From Candidatus Venteria ishoeyi (GTDB taxonomy: Bacteria > Pseudomonadota > Gammaproteobacteria > Beggiatoales > Beggiatoaceae): DNA of 33,668 nt. The notes under the pieces were generated by a model, which saw only the letters and a program-made list of their open reading frames with translations, was not told the DNA's origin and searched no databases. This document shows positions 17,039-24,898 of this stretch, piece by piece. The stretch lies in the NCBI RefSeq assembly GCF_030378065.1, contig NZ_JAUCGJ010000052.1:1-33668 (forward strand). Reading direction: 5' to 3'. Each line of letters opens with the position of its first letter. Within the stretch, counting starts at the first letter, position 1. The position numbers and the translations under genes were made by a program.

Positions 17039-17458
17039 CTAAGCGTCTAAATTATCCAGTGCTTTCTGGAAGCGATTGGCATGAGAACGCTCGGCTTTTG
17101 CCAGGGTTTCAAACCAATCAGCAATTTCATCAAAGCCTTCATCCCGCGCTATTTTTGCCATGCCGGGATACATATCCGTATATTCATAGGTTTCACCGGC
17201 AATCGCGGTCTTCAGATTATCACTGGTACTGCCGATAGGCAGTCCAGTTGCAGGATCGCCGCTGACTTCCAGATATTCCAGATGACCGTGTGCATGACCG
17301 GTTTCCCCTTCTGCGGTGGAGCGGAAAACAGCAGACACATCGTTGTAACCTTCGACATCGGCTTTGGCTGCAAAATACAAATAACGACGATTGGCTTGTG
17401 ATTCGCCAGCGAAAGCATCTTTCAGACTTTGTTCAGTTTTACTGCCTTTCAGTTCCAT
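17039..17458 (-). CDS. Rubrerythrin (diiron peroxidase, without rubredoxin domain)
   Basis: A 139-aa ferritin-like four-helix protein with Glu19, ExxH at 52-55 (EGETGHA) and ExxH at 123-126 (ERSH) as diiron ligands. It has no cysteines, so the rubredoxin domain of classical rubrerythrin is missing and an external electron donor is needed. The adjacent iron-sulfur protein is a candidate donor. Rubrerythrins reduce hydrogen peroxide in the cytoplasm. ATG 17458 with AAGGAG eight bases upstream is preferred to the longer frame. A putative OxyR site lies about 72-108 bp upstream and oxyR is divergent. Confidence 0.9.
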   Translation of the reverse strand: MELKGSKTEQSLKDAFAGESQANRRYLYFAAKADVEGYNDVSAVFRSTAEGETGHAHGHLEYLEVSGDPATGLPIGSTSDNLKTAIAGETYEYTDMYPGMAKIARDEGFDEIADWFETLAKAERSHANRFQKALDNLDA

Positions 17459-17529
17459 GATGAACTCCTTACAATGTTGATATAACAAAATGTAAGTCTT
17501 ATTCTAGGTACAATAGCCATAAATTTCTA

Positions 17530-17566
17530 ATGGGTGTTTCAAATGACACTAATAGGTAATACCTAT
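17530..17566. promoter_or_regulatory. Putative OxyR binding site between rubrerythrin and oxyR
   Basis: Plus strand: ATGG-N7-AAAT-N7-ATAG-N7-CTAT, at 17530, 17541, 17552 and 17563. This matches the known OxyR layout of four tetramers (ATAG, CTAT, ATAG, CTAT) spaced by 7 bp. One half is perfect (ATAG gtaatac CTAT) and the other degenerate. On the minus strand it ends just before a weak -35 region and a TAGAAT -10 of the rubrerythrin promoter, the usual place for an OxyR activator. Confidence 0.6.
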
Positions 17567-17570
17567 GAAT

Positions 17571-17731
17571 AAGGAGTGAGGATAAAATAAATACAGAAAC
17601 TGGGCGCAGGATTTTTATTCATTTTCAAGGCGTGAAAACAGGCGCATAGCAAGCTATGTAACTGTTTTCGGAACGCAGAAAATGGAGAAAAAGACCAGCC
17701 AAGTTGCTGAAGTTGTAAAATTCTCGCTCCT
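17571..17731 (+). repeat. 161-bp palindromic repeat, tandem copy 1
   Basis: The unit runs from AGGAGTGAG to CTCGCTCCT plus one A. It is a giant imperfect hairpin: the centre GCATAGCAAGCTATGT (17644-17659) falls exactly mid-unit. The arms pair in blocks: AAAACAG/CTGTTTT, CGT/ACG, CATTTTC/GAAAATG, TTTTT/AAAAA, CTGG/CCAG and the outer ends. Copies 2 and 3 follow without a gap. Confidence 0.9.
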
Positions 17732-17892
17732 AAGGAGTGAGGATAAAATAAATACAGAAACTGGGCGCAGGATTTTTATTCATTTTCAAGGCGTGAAAAC
17801 AGGCGCATAGCAAGCTATGTAACTGTTTTCGGAACGCAGAAAATGGAGAAAAAAACCAGCCAGGTTGCTGAAGTTGTAAAATTCTCGCTCCT
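17732..17892 (+). repeat. 161-bp palindromic repeat, tandem copy 2
   Basis: This is the second exact-period copy. It differs from copy 1 by only a few bases, for example GAAAAAAACCAG in place of GAAAAAGACCAG and CAGGTTG in place of CAAGTTG. The junction CTCCT-A-AGGAG is itself palindromic. Confidence 0.9.
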
Positions 17893-18053
17893 AAGGAGTG
17901 AGGATAAAATAAATACAGAAACTGGGCGCAGGATTTTTATTCATTTTCAAGGCGTGAAAACAGGCGCATAGCAAGCTATGTAACTGTTTTTGGAACGCAG
18001 AAAATGGAGAAAAAGACCAGCCAAGTTGCTGAAGTTGTAAAATTCTCGCTCCT
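17893..18053 (+). repeat. 161-bp palindromic repeat, tandem copy 3
   Basis: The third copy differs from copy 1 by about one base (GTTTTTGGAACG). Its right end CTCGCTCCT finishes 17 bp before the oxyR start. The AAGGA right after the unit (18054-18058) may serve as the oxyR ribosome site. Confidence 0.9.
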
Positions 18054-18070
18054 AAGGACTTTATACGCAG

Positions 18071-19003
18071 ATGAACTTAAAAGACTTAAAATATTTTGTG
18101 GCTGTTGCCAAAACGCGGCATTTTGGACGCGCAGCGCAACAATGTTTTGTCAGCCAGCCCACCTTGAGTGGGCAAATTAAAAAGTTGGAAGGAGAACTGG
18201 GCGTGGTGCTGTTTGAACGCACCCATCACTACGTGAGCTTGACCCGTATTGGTGAGCAGATTCTGGTACATGCGCAAGCCGCCCTGCAAGAGGCTGAAAG
18301 TATTCGCAGCTTGGCTCAGGTATACAAAGATCCATTGGCGGGTGAATTGCGCATTGGCGTTATTCCAACCTTAAGCCCTTATCTCATGCCGCTGGTACTG
18401 ATGCCCATGCACCGCCAATATGTACAAGTGCAACTGAGTCTGCGCGAGGAAGTCACGGAAAACCTATTACGCTGCCTGCATGATAATAGCTTGGATGCCA
18501 TTTTGCTTGCCACCCCCGTCAAAGATCCTGATTTAGCCGTCATACCGTTGTTTCGGGAACCTTTCTGGTTTGTACATCCACGCCAACATTCGCTGTATAC
18601 CAAAGATGAAATTACTTGTGAAGATTTAAGCCAGGTTGACTTGCTGTTGTTATCTGATGCCCACTGCTTAACCCGGCAAGTGCTGGAAACCTGCACCCAG
18701 GAAAATCGCTCTAAACCTGCGCATTTGCCAGATTTGCGTGCTGAAAGTCTGGATACTTTGCTACAACTGGTTGGCTCAGGACTGGGCTGCACTTTAGTAC
18801 CCGCCCTGGCAATTCGTGGTGCCTGGATGACCGATACCGGTGTTATTGCAAGGCAACTATCAAATACAAAAGCTTATCGTGATGTATCGCTGGTCTTTCG
18901 CCGCAGTTTTCCGCGCCGCCAGGTATTGGAGGTCTTCTGCGCTGTGGTGCATCAATATTTGCCCAATACCGTGCAGCCCTTAAGCGTTGCTGAAAATGGA
19001 TGA
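18071..19003 (+). CDS. oxyR: Hydrogen peroxide-sensing LysR regulator OxyR
   Basis: A 310-aa LysR-family protein. The N-terminal winged HTH opens MNLKDLKYFVAVAKTRHFGRA and includes VSQPTLSGQIKKLE. In the C-terminal sensor domain, Cys199 and Cys208 (DAHCLTRQVLETC) are at exactly the positions of the redox cysteines of E. coli OxyR, and GLGCTLVPALA follows. On peroxide these form a disulfide and the protein activates antioxidant genes. The divergent rubrerythrin operon has a good OxyR site at 17530-17566. Three palindromes lie between that site and this start, so the oxyR promoter is either within or beyond them. Confidence 0.93.
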   Translation: MNLKDLKYFVAVAKTRHFGRAAQQCFVSQPTLSGQIKKLEGELGVVLFERTHHYVSLTRIGEQILVHAQAALQEAESIRSLAQVYKDPLAGELRIGVIPTLSPYLMPLVLMPMHRQYVQVQLSLREEVTENLLRCLHDNSLDAILLATPVKDPDLAVIPLFREPFWFVHPRQHSLYTKDEITCEDLSQVDLLLLSDAHCLTRQVLETCTQENRSKPAHLPDLRAESLDTLLQLVGSGLGCTLVPALAIRGAWMTDTGVIARQLSNTKAYRDVSLVFRRSFPRRQVLEVFCAVVHQYLPNTVQPLSVAENG

Positions 19004-19024
19004 ATCAAATCTGATACGGTGCAT

Positions 19025-19044
19025 GGTGCATAAGCTTATGCACC
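19025..19044. terminator. Perfect 20-bp palindrome between convergent genes
   Basis: GGTGCATAAGCTTATGCACC is self-complementary and followed by CTACCG. It sits between the oxyR stop and the convergent norF-like gene. It may act as a bidirectional terminator, although no T-tract follows, or be part of a common dispersed repeat. Confidence 0.4.
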
Positions 19045-19086
19045 CTACCGCGCTTACACCTTAGCGATGCAACCAAACCCGCAATA

Positions 19087-19368
19087 CTAATAAATAGTCG
19101 TCAAATCTTTTAACCCATCGCCCCAACCATAACTGATTATCACCATCAGCACAGTCAGTGAGATAAACAACAGCAGCGTAAAACGAATACGGCGATTGGC
19201 AAAACGCATTTCCATATAGTGATCAATCACCACCGTGCTTTTAAATCCAATCAGAAAGACAACGATCAGGGTTAAAGGCCATCCGGCATTGCCAGTCTCG
19301 GCCAGCCATGTACCGACAAGCGTTAAACTCACCAGTAATAACCATGTTTTTTCAGCGTGTTTCATCAT
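19087..19368 (-). CDS. norF: NorF-like / cytochrome c oxidase subunit IV-family small membrane protein
   Basis: A 93-aa protein with three hydrophobic segments, starting MMKHAEKTW and containing FLIGFKSTVVIDHYMEM, the pattern of prokaryotic COX4/NorF proteins. The start is within ATGATGA, overlapping the end of the subunit III-like gene. A longer frame would only translate part of that gene. NorF assists nitric oxide reductase activity in denitrifiers. Only the companion subunit III-like gene is adjacent; norCB is not in the window. Confidence 0.65.
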   Translation of the reverse strand: MMKHAEKTWLLLVSLTLVGTWLAETGNAGWPLTLIVVFLIGFKSTVVIDHYMEMRFANRRIRFTLLLFISLTVLMVIISYGWGDGLKDLTTIY

Positions 19369-19973
19369 CGTAGTATATAAAATAGAGGAAAAATCACCAG
19401 CCAGATCACATCCGTGGCATGCCAAAACAATGCCGCTGCTTCAAGCCCGTGATAATCCGTGGATGAATAGGAACCTAAACCAGTTCTGATAGCGACCCAT
19501 GCCAGACCTAATAAGGCCCAGAAAACATGTACCAGATGATTGAGCGTCAGGTAGTAGTAGACGGTATAGAAAACACCCGTCTCACCATCTATGCCATGCG
19601 CAATATTCCAGCTTATTTCAAAGTATTTAACAATAGGATAACCCAGCCCCAGCACAATGGCGGCAATAATCCAGCGCAGGCTGGCCTTTTGATTATCACT
19701 GCGGATGTGCTCCACGGCCTTAACCATGCAGTAACCACTGGTGAGCAGTAACAGGGTGATGGCTGTCCCTGCCAGAGTCAGCAGCTTGTCCGGGCCGATG
19801 TTAAAGGCTTCCTGGTTATGTACTTTGGCGATAAAATAGAGTGTAAACAGCATTAAAAACTCAACCAGAATACAAAAAATACCCACCCAGATCGCTGTAT
19901 TACCAGGTATGCGTTTCTGCTTATTTTCATCAGCAGGTATCTCAGTGTCAGCAAGGGTTTTGGAATAGTTCAT
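19365..19973 (-). CDS. norE: NorE-like / heme-copper oxidase subunit III-family protein
   Basis: A 202-aa protein with about five membrane helices. IPGNTAIWVGIFCILVEF near residue 22, YYLTLNHLVHV and the terminal GLEAAALFWHATDVIWLVIFPLFYIL are typical of subunit III (CyoC/NorE). The short length and pairing with a subunit IV-like protein favour NorE. A perfect FNR/DNR-type box lies about 71 bp upstream, fitting expression under low oxygen or nitric oxide. No catalytic oxidase subunit is adjacent, so the partner reductase must be elsewhere. Confidence 0.7.
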   Translation of the reverse strand: MNYSKTLADTEIPADENKQKRIPGNTAIWVGIFCILVEFLMLFTLYFIAKVHNQEAFNIGPDKLLTLAGTAITLLLLTSGYCMVKAVEHIRSDNQKASLRWIIAAIVLGLGYPIVKYFEISWNIAHGIDGETGVFYTVYYYLTLNHLVHVFWALLGLAWVAIRTGLGSYSSTDYHGLEAAALFWHATDVIWLVIFPLFYILR

Positions 19974-20043
19974 CTGATTGGCTTATTTCAAAAAAGGATG
20001 TTTATTTGTCGCAAACAGTAACATCATGTAAAGATATGATGCT

Positions 20044-20057
20044 TTGATAAGTATCAA
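20044..20057. promoter_or_regulatory. FNR/DNR-type binding site upstream of norE
   Basis: TTGAT-AAGT-ATCAA is a perfect match to the CRP/FNR-family consensus TTGAT-N4-ATCAA. On the minus strand a TACTGT -10-like hexamer (20020-20015) lies about 30 bp from its centre, the class II activator spacing near -41.5. The site is 71 bp upstream of the norE start. Confidence 0.6.
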
Positions 20058-20061
20058 CAAA

Positions 20062-20328
20062 TCAGAAATAAAGTGTAGAAATTTTCCTGATACCTGTAAC
20101 AAGATTACGAAAACTATCAGAACGGATATTATCAGGTGTCAGTAATTTTCCGATTGCTCGCGAACCACTGATTTTCTGATAACGCCCTTTGCTGAGTTTT
20201 TTCAATTCCTGTTTGCCTTCAAATACCAAATAGCGTACAAACGTATCTTGTGGAATAATTTTAGGCAATAAACCTTCAAGCATTGCGCGTGCTGAGGGTT
20301 CTTCGAGCAGGAATACCAGCTCATTCAT
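20062..20328 (-). pseudogene. DUF4276 protein with internal in-frame deletion
   Basis: The frame gives 88 aa starting MNELVFLLEEPSARAMLEGL, the well-known N-terminus of DUF4276. It then jumps from VFEGKQEL directly to KKLSKGRYQKISGSRAIG, the C-terminal signature of the same family. Full-length relatives are about 200 aa, as I recall, and carry between these blocks a TOPRIM-like core with an RDxD motif and an ELESWYLGD-type motif. That core is missing here while the frame stays open. The start overlaps the ATPase stop by 4 nt. The remnant cannot have the TOPRIM active site. Whether it is still expressed is unknown. Confidence 0.75.
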
Positions 20329-21515
20329 TGTGGGTCGGCCCCCTCGAAAAAACCTTGCTTCCACAAGTAGCCCATTTTATCGCCTTCCGCCATATAGGCT
20401 GAGAGTTGTGGGTCGTCTTTGGCGCGGCATATTTTGGTGCAGCCATTAACCTTTACCAGCCAAAATACTTCATCTAATTCCGCAGCATTAAGAAAATCTG
20501 GAGAATGCGTGGAAACTAAAACCTGCCCGCCCTGATTGGCATATAAACGAAATTCTTCTGCTAATTCTCCCATCAATTTGGGGTAGAGTTGGTTTTCCGG
20601 CTCTTCTACGCATAGCAGCGGATGTGGTTTGGGGTCGTAAAGTAATACCAGATAGGCAAACATTTTAATCGTGCCATCGGATACATAACGATCCAGAAAG
20701 GGGGTTTTAAATGAGCCATCCTGAAAACGTAATGTTAAATAACCATCATCCATGAGCTTGGGTTCGATATGCTGCACCCCCGGCACGCGCTGGATCATAT
20801 TTTCCAGAATGCGATTAAATACTGTTGGGTGCTGTTCATGCAGATATTGCGCAACTCTGGGCAGATTATCACCGGTTTCCGATAAATGTTCAGAGTCTCC
20901 CGCCGCCTCCTTGCGTCCACGCGCGACATTAATATGAAAATCAGAAACATGCCAGGATTCCAGTAAACGCCGGAAGGCATTGGCTGCCTTGAAACGCTCA
21001 AATTGCCCTAAGCCCTTGAGGGCGAGAATATCCGGTGAGTCCAGTTTTTGATTTTCCCGGGTCAATTTTTCATCAGGCTTGTTAAAATCTTCTTCATTGC
21101 TAATGGCGTAACCTTCTCCATTGGCAAAATCAAGAAAATGATAGGGGCTGCCGTGCGCACCACGTTTGTAACGTAAAATTTCCCGTTTCACATAAGGCGC
21201 GCCTGCACGTTCAGCAATTTCCAGAGAATAGGTAACTAAACGTTGTTTATCAAGAATTGGCATCCGATATTTGATTTCAATCAAAATGCTATCATCGTTG
21301 CTGTCACGGCTCAACACTTCCTTAAAACGTCCCCGCGCATCCAGTGCTTGTCGGACGTTACCCTGAAGACAGTCATGCAAAAAGCCGAATACTTCAAACA
21401 GCGTGGTTTTGCCTGAGCCATTTGCACCGACGATCACGCAAAAATGAGGAATATCACGAATTTCAACATCCCGAAAGGCTTTAAAATTTTTCAAGCGGAT
21501 GGATTCGATTTGCAT
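20325..21515 (-). CDS. AAA ATPase (OLD/RecF-like, DUF4276-associated)
   Basis: A 396-aa protein. It starts MQIESIRLKNFKAFRDVEI. Walker A is GANGSGKT at 30-37, the signature-like YVSDGTIKMF is at about 278-287, Walker B LLCVEEPE is at 300-307 and the switch His337 lies in STHSPD. ATG 21515 with AAGGAA upstream is preferred over the longer frame. It is coupled to the DUF4276 remnant. ATPase/DUF4276 pairs recur in bacterial accessory regions and are suspected defence modules. This ATPase seems intact although its partner is gutted. It differs from the ATPase at 10782, so the two are separate systems and not a local duplication. Confidence 0.8.
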   Translation of the reverse strand: MQIESIRLKNFKAFRDVEIRDIPHFCVIVGANGSGKTTLFEVFGFLHDCLQGNVRQALDARGRFKEVLSRDSNDDSILIEIKYRMPILDKQRLVTYSLEIAERAGAPYVKREILRYKRGAHGSPYHFLDFANGEGYAISNEEDFNKPDEKLTRENQKLDSPDILALKGLGQFERFKAANAFRRLLESWHVSDFHINVARGRKEAAGDSEHLSETGDNLPRVAQYLHEQHPTVFNRILENMIQRVPGVQHIEPKLMDDGYLTLRFQDGSFKTPFLDRYVSDGTIKMFAYLVLLYDPKPHPLLCVEEPENQLYPKLMGELAEEFRLYANQGGQVLVSTHSPDFLNAAELDEVFWLVKVNGCTKICRAKDDPQLSAYMAEGDKMGYLWKQGFFEGADPQ

Positions 21516-21592
21516 TATGTTGATTCCTTTGACTACCCTCAAAAACCATTAAACGTCATTCTATCGCAAGTCTTTTCCCTTGTCTTAGCCGT

Positions 21593-24500
21593 TTAATGAT
21601 TTTCCCGCACCCCATAAAACAAAGCAAATAACACCGGCACTACAATCAAGGTCAATACCGTTGCAAACCCCAGCCCGAACATAATCGTCACTGCCATAGG
21701 CTGAAAGAACACATCACCCAGCAGCGGCAACATGCCTAAAATCGTAGTAACTGCCGCCATGCTGACCGGGCGCAGGCGACTGACGGCAGCATCACTGATG
21801 GCGCTGTGCCAGTCCTGATTTTCTGCTTCATGCAGGCGTTTGATTTCTTCCACCAGCACGATGCCGTTTTTAATTTGCATCCCAATCAGGCTGAGCACGG
21901 CAAGCAGGGCGGTGAAGCTGAAGGGCGCACCAGTCAGCAGCAGGCCATAAGCCACACCGATAATCGCCAGCGGCACGGTAATCCAGATCACCAGGGTTTG
22001 TTTAATGGAATTAAACATAAATACGTTGATGATGATCATCACTAATATGCCCAGCGGTACAAACTCAAATACCGCCTTATTGGCATCCTGCTGGGCTTCG
22101 TATTCGCCACCCCATTCCAGGCTGTAGCCGGGTGGCAAGGGCAAGGCTTCAGCAGGGCCGCGTAATTTGGCGTGGAGGGCAAAGGCGTTGCTGTTGGGGC
22201 CGGGGTCAGCAAGTACAGAAAGCGTGCGTTTGCGGTCGCGGCGTTTAATCAACGGGTCTTCCCAACTGAGTTGAATATCACGCATGAATTGCCCGACATT
22301 AACATAAGTTTGTTGCACCGGGCTGTAGACCTGAGTTTCTTTTAATTGTTCGACACTGCGGCGTTCATTTTCCGGTGGGCGGATAATAATCGGCAGGATT
22401 TCCGAGCCGTGGCGATAAGTCCCAACCTGTTGACCAATAACCGTGGTTTTCAGCGCCCTGTCCAAATCCGCCTGACTGATACCCAGGCGGCGCGCGGCAG
22501 CGGCATCAAATACCGGACGCAACACCTTGCTGCGCTCGCGCCAGTCATGACGCACATTAATCGCATCCGCTTCGGCATCAAACAAGGTGATTATTTGCTT
22601 GCCCAGTTGCCGTAACAGAGCAGGGTCGGGGCCACTGATGCGTGCTTCGATCTTGGCGTTGGTCGATGGCCCCAACGCTGGACGCTGGAAACGCACAAAT
22701 GCCTGGGGATAAGATTCATATAGCAGTGTACGCACTTTTTCCAGTGCCGGACTGACCTCATCAAAACTATGCGCCTGCACCAAAAGTTGCGCATAACTGG
22801 AATAGGCTTTTTCCGGCTGATAAGTGAGCATGAAACGCTCCGCGCCGCGCCCAATGGTGGCAGTGACTTGTTTCACTTCAGCCAGTTGCAGCACTTGCTG
22901 CTCCAGGCTTTGAATATCTGCGCTGGTAGCGCGGATGTCGGTACCTTCCGGCAGCCAGTAATCCACCATAAACAGCGGTAGAGAACTGTCAGGGAAAAAA
23001 GCTTGTTTGACCTGTCCGAATGCAAACACAGCCGACACCAGCAGGGCAAGCATCAACGCCATAGTACTCCAGCGAAAGCGCAGCGTGATGTGCAGCAAGG
23101 CGCGGTAAATACGGTAAGCAATGCCGCGATAAGGGTCGAGGTTTTTGCTGATGCTTGTCGGTTTTTGCTCCTTAAATAACAGGTAACAGAAAAATGGCGT
23201 GATAGTCACCGCTAACACCCAGCTTAGCAATAGCGAGATAAATAACACCCAGAACAGGCTGCCGGTAAATTCACCACTGGCATCCGGGGATAAACCAATC
23301 GGCGCAAAGGCGGTAATGGCAATAATGGTTGCGCCCAGCAAAGGCCAGCGGGTGTGGGAGACGATGCTGATCGCCGCTTCCATGCGGGTTTTACCGCGTT
23401 GCAGGCTGATCATAATGCCTTCGGTAACGACAATGGCATTATCCACCAACATGCCCAGCGCAATAATCAAAGCACCCAAAGAAATGCGGTGTAACTCAAT
23501 GCCATAGATATTCATGACAATAAATGTGCCGGAAATCGTAATCAGCAACACACCACTCATCAGCAAACCGGGGCGCAGGCCCATGGTGAACATCAACACC
23601 ACAATGACAATAACAACAGCTTGCACCAAACCCACCAGAAAGCTATCCACGGAGGCTTTTACCTGCCCCGGTTGATCGTAAATGGCCTGGATTTCAATAC
23701 CCAGAGGACGAGCGTATTCCAGTTCTGCCAGACGTTGCTGTATGCGCTCCCCAACTTCAACAACATTGACATTGGCAGCGAAAGAAATCCCCAGGCTCAG
23801 TGCCTGTTCAGCGTTGAAACGGTACAGGTGCGTGGGTGGTTCGGCGTAGCCTTTGCTGACTTTGGCAACATCACTGAGATACACCAGACGCCCTTCACGA
23901 TTACCCAGCAGCAGACTGCCCAGTGACGTGAGTTCTTCAGCCCCTTGTAGCAGTGTACTGATGCGTAAATATTCACTGCCAACCTGAATATGCCCGGCAT
24001 CATTCACCAGGCTCTGACCCGTGAGCAACTGACGAATTGCCGCAACGGAAAAGCCGGAAGCGGTTAGTTTTGCCCGATCCACTTCGATAAATATCTGTTC
24101 CGCCAAGCGACCGCCAACACTGACTTTGCCAACCCCATCCACCAGTACCAACTCACGACGCAGGAAATCCGTATAATCCGCCAAATCCTCATAACTATAA
24201 CCCTTGCCGGTAATAGCCAAAAACACCCCATAGACATCGGCAAAATCATCATTAACGATAGGTGTGCGCGCACCGGGTGGTAGTCGGCCTTGCATGTCAT
24301 TGATTTTGCGCCGCATCTCATCCCAGATTTGCGCTAAATCATCCTTGCGATAGGTGCTTTTCATTTCCACTTCAATCTGTGACAGACCGGGACTGGAAAC
24401 GGAAACGATTTTATCAACATAAGTCAATTGCTGAATCGCATTTTCAATTGGCAGGGTGATTTCCTCCTCAACTTCCAGTGAGGAAGCGCCTGGATATTCG

Positions 24501-24646
24501 GTGATAACCACAGCTTGCTTAATGGTAAAAGCCGGGTCTTCCAGACGGCCCAAATCAAGAAAGGATAGGATACCGCCGCTAATAAGCAGTAACACCACCA
24601 TCCAGGAAACAGTGCGATTGTGCAGGGTATATTCGGTGAGGTTCAT
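21593..24646 (-). CDS. RND efflux pump, inner-membrane transporter (HAE1/AcrB type)
   Basis: A 1017-aa protein, full length for an RND pump: N-terminal helix (VSWMVVLLLISGGILSF), large periplasmic loops and twelve predicted membrane segments. GMLVDNAIVV around residue 400 carries the proton-relay Asp; the second Asp of AcrB is Asn here, as in many family members. It works with the periplasmic adaptor at 25686-26771 and an outer-membrane TolC-like channel not present in the window. It is probably part of the AcrR-like regulon. The normally adjacent adaptor is separated from it by about 1 kb holding a toxin/antitoxin pair and a palindromic repeat. Substrate is unknown. Confidence 0.9.
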   Translation of the reverse strand: MNLTEYTLHNRTVSWMVVLLLISGGILSFLDLGRLEDPAFTIKQAVVITEYPGASSLEVEEEITLPIENAIQQLTYVDKIVSVSSPGLSQIEVEMKSTYRKDDLAQIWDEMRRKINDMQGRLPPGARTPIVNDDFADVYGVFLAITGKGYSYEDLADYTDFLRRELVLVDGVGKVSVGGRLAEQIFIEVDRAKLTASGFSVAAIRQLLTGQSLVNDAGHIQVGSEYLRISTLLQGAEELTSLGSLLLGNREGRLVYLSDVAKVSKGYAEPPTHLYRFNAEQALSLGISFAANVNVVEVGERIQQRLAELEYARPLGIEIQAIYDQPGQVKASVDSFLVGLVQAVVIVIVVLMFTMGLRPGLLMSGVLLITISGTFIVMNIYGIELHRISLGALIIALGMLVDNAIVVTEGIMISLQRGKTRMEAAISIVSHTRWPLLGATIIAITAFAPIGLSPDASGEFTGSLFWVLFISLLLSWVLAVTITPFFCYLLFKEQKPTSISKNLDPYRGIAYRIYRALLHITLRFRWSTMALMLALLVSAVFAFGQVKQAFFPDSSLPLFMVDYWLPEGTDIRATSADIQSLEQQVLQLAEVKQVTATIGRGAERFMLTYQPEKAYSSYAQLLVQAHSFDEVSPALEKVRTLLYESYPQAFVRFQRPALGPSTNAKIEARISGPDPALLRQLGKQIITLFDAEADAINVRHDWRERSKVLRPVFDAAAARRLGISQADLDRALKTTVIGQQVGTYRHGSEILPIIIRPPENERRSVEQLKETQVYSPVQQTYVNVGQFMRDIQLSWEDPLIKRRDRKRTLSVLADPGPNSNAFALHAKLRGPAEALPLPPGYSLEWGGEYEAQQDANKAVFEFVPLGILVMIIINVFMFNSIKQTLVIWITVPLAIIGVAYGLLLTGAPFSFTALLAVLSLIGMQIKNGIVLVEEIKRLHEAENQDWHSAISDAAVSRLRPVSMAAVTTILGMLPLLGDVFFQPMAVTIMFGLGFATVLTLIVVPVLFALFYGVRENH

Positions 24647-24658
24647 GGGCTGAGCGCC

Positions 24659-24898
24659 TTAAGGTAAACGGTCTTCAGGTTTCGGTTCTATATCTGGTGC
24701 TTTATCCAATACCGCCAAAAACTTCTCACGATTACCTCGTGCTGCACGTTTTTTCAGATAATCTTCAGTCATCATCGCGGAAAGTTTTTCGCTTAATGCC
24801 AAAGCAACCAGTTGGTCTAATGGGATATTTTCCTGTTGTGACAAGTCACGAATGCCTTTGTAAACAGCATCAGGTACATTGACGTTTAATTGAGTCAT
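24659..24898 (-). CDS. Ribbon-helix-helix-type antitoxin
   Basis: A 79-aa protein. LNVNVPDAVYKGIRDLSQQE and PLDQLVALALSEKLSAMM (residues 4-42) look like a ribbon-helix-helix DNA-binding unit. The C-terminal tail is Pro/Glu-rich and probably binds the toxin. The PIN toxin gene ends within its start (4-nt overlap, toxin upstream), an order seen in some PIN modules. It lies 12 nt before the RND pump gene, so the two could share a transcript. Confidence 0.7.
   Translation of the reverse strand: MTQLNVNVPDAVYKGIRDLSQQENIPLDQLVALALSEKLSAMMTEDYLKKRAARGNREKFLAVLDKAPDIEPKPEDRLP

Noticed and set aside
17571-18053. CRISPR array
   Set aside because: The repeats are 161 bp, contiguous and without unique spacers, and each unit is a single palindrome. 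There are no cas genes.
20325-21515. The two ATPases (10782 and 20325) as a recent duplication
   Set aside because: Sequences outside the Walker motifs differ throughout and the partner genes belong to different subtypes.
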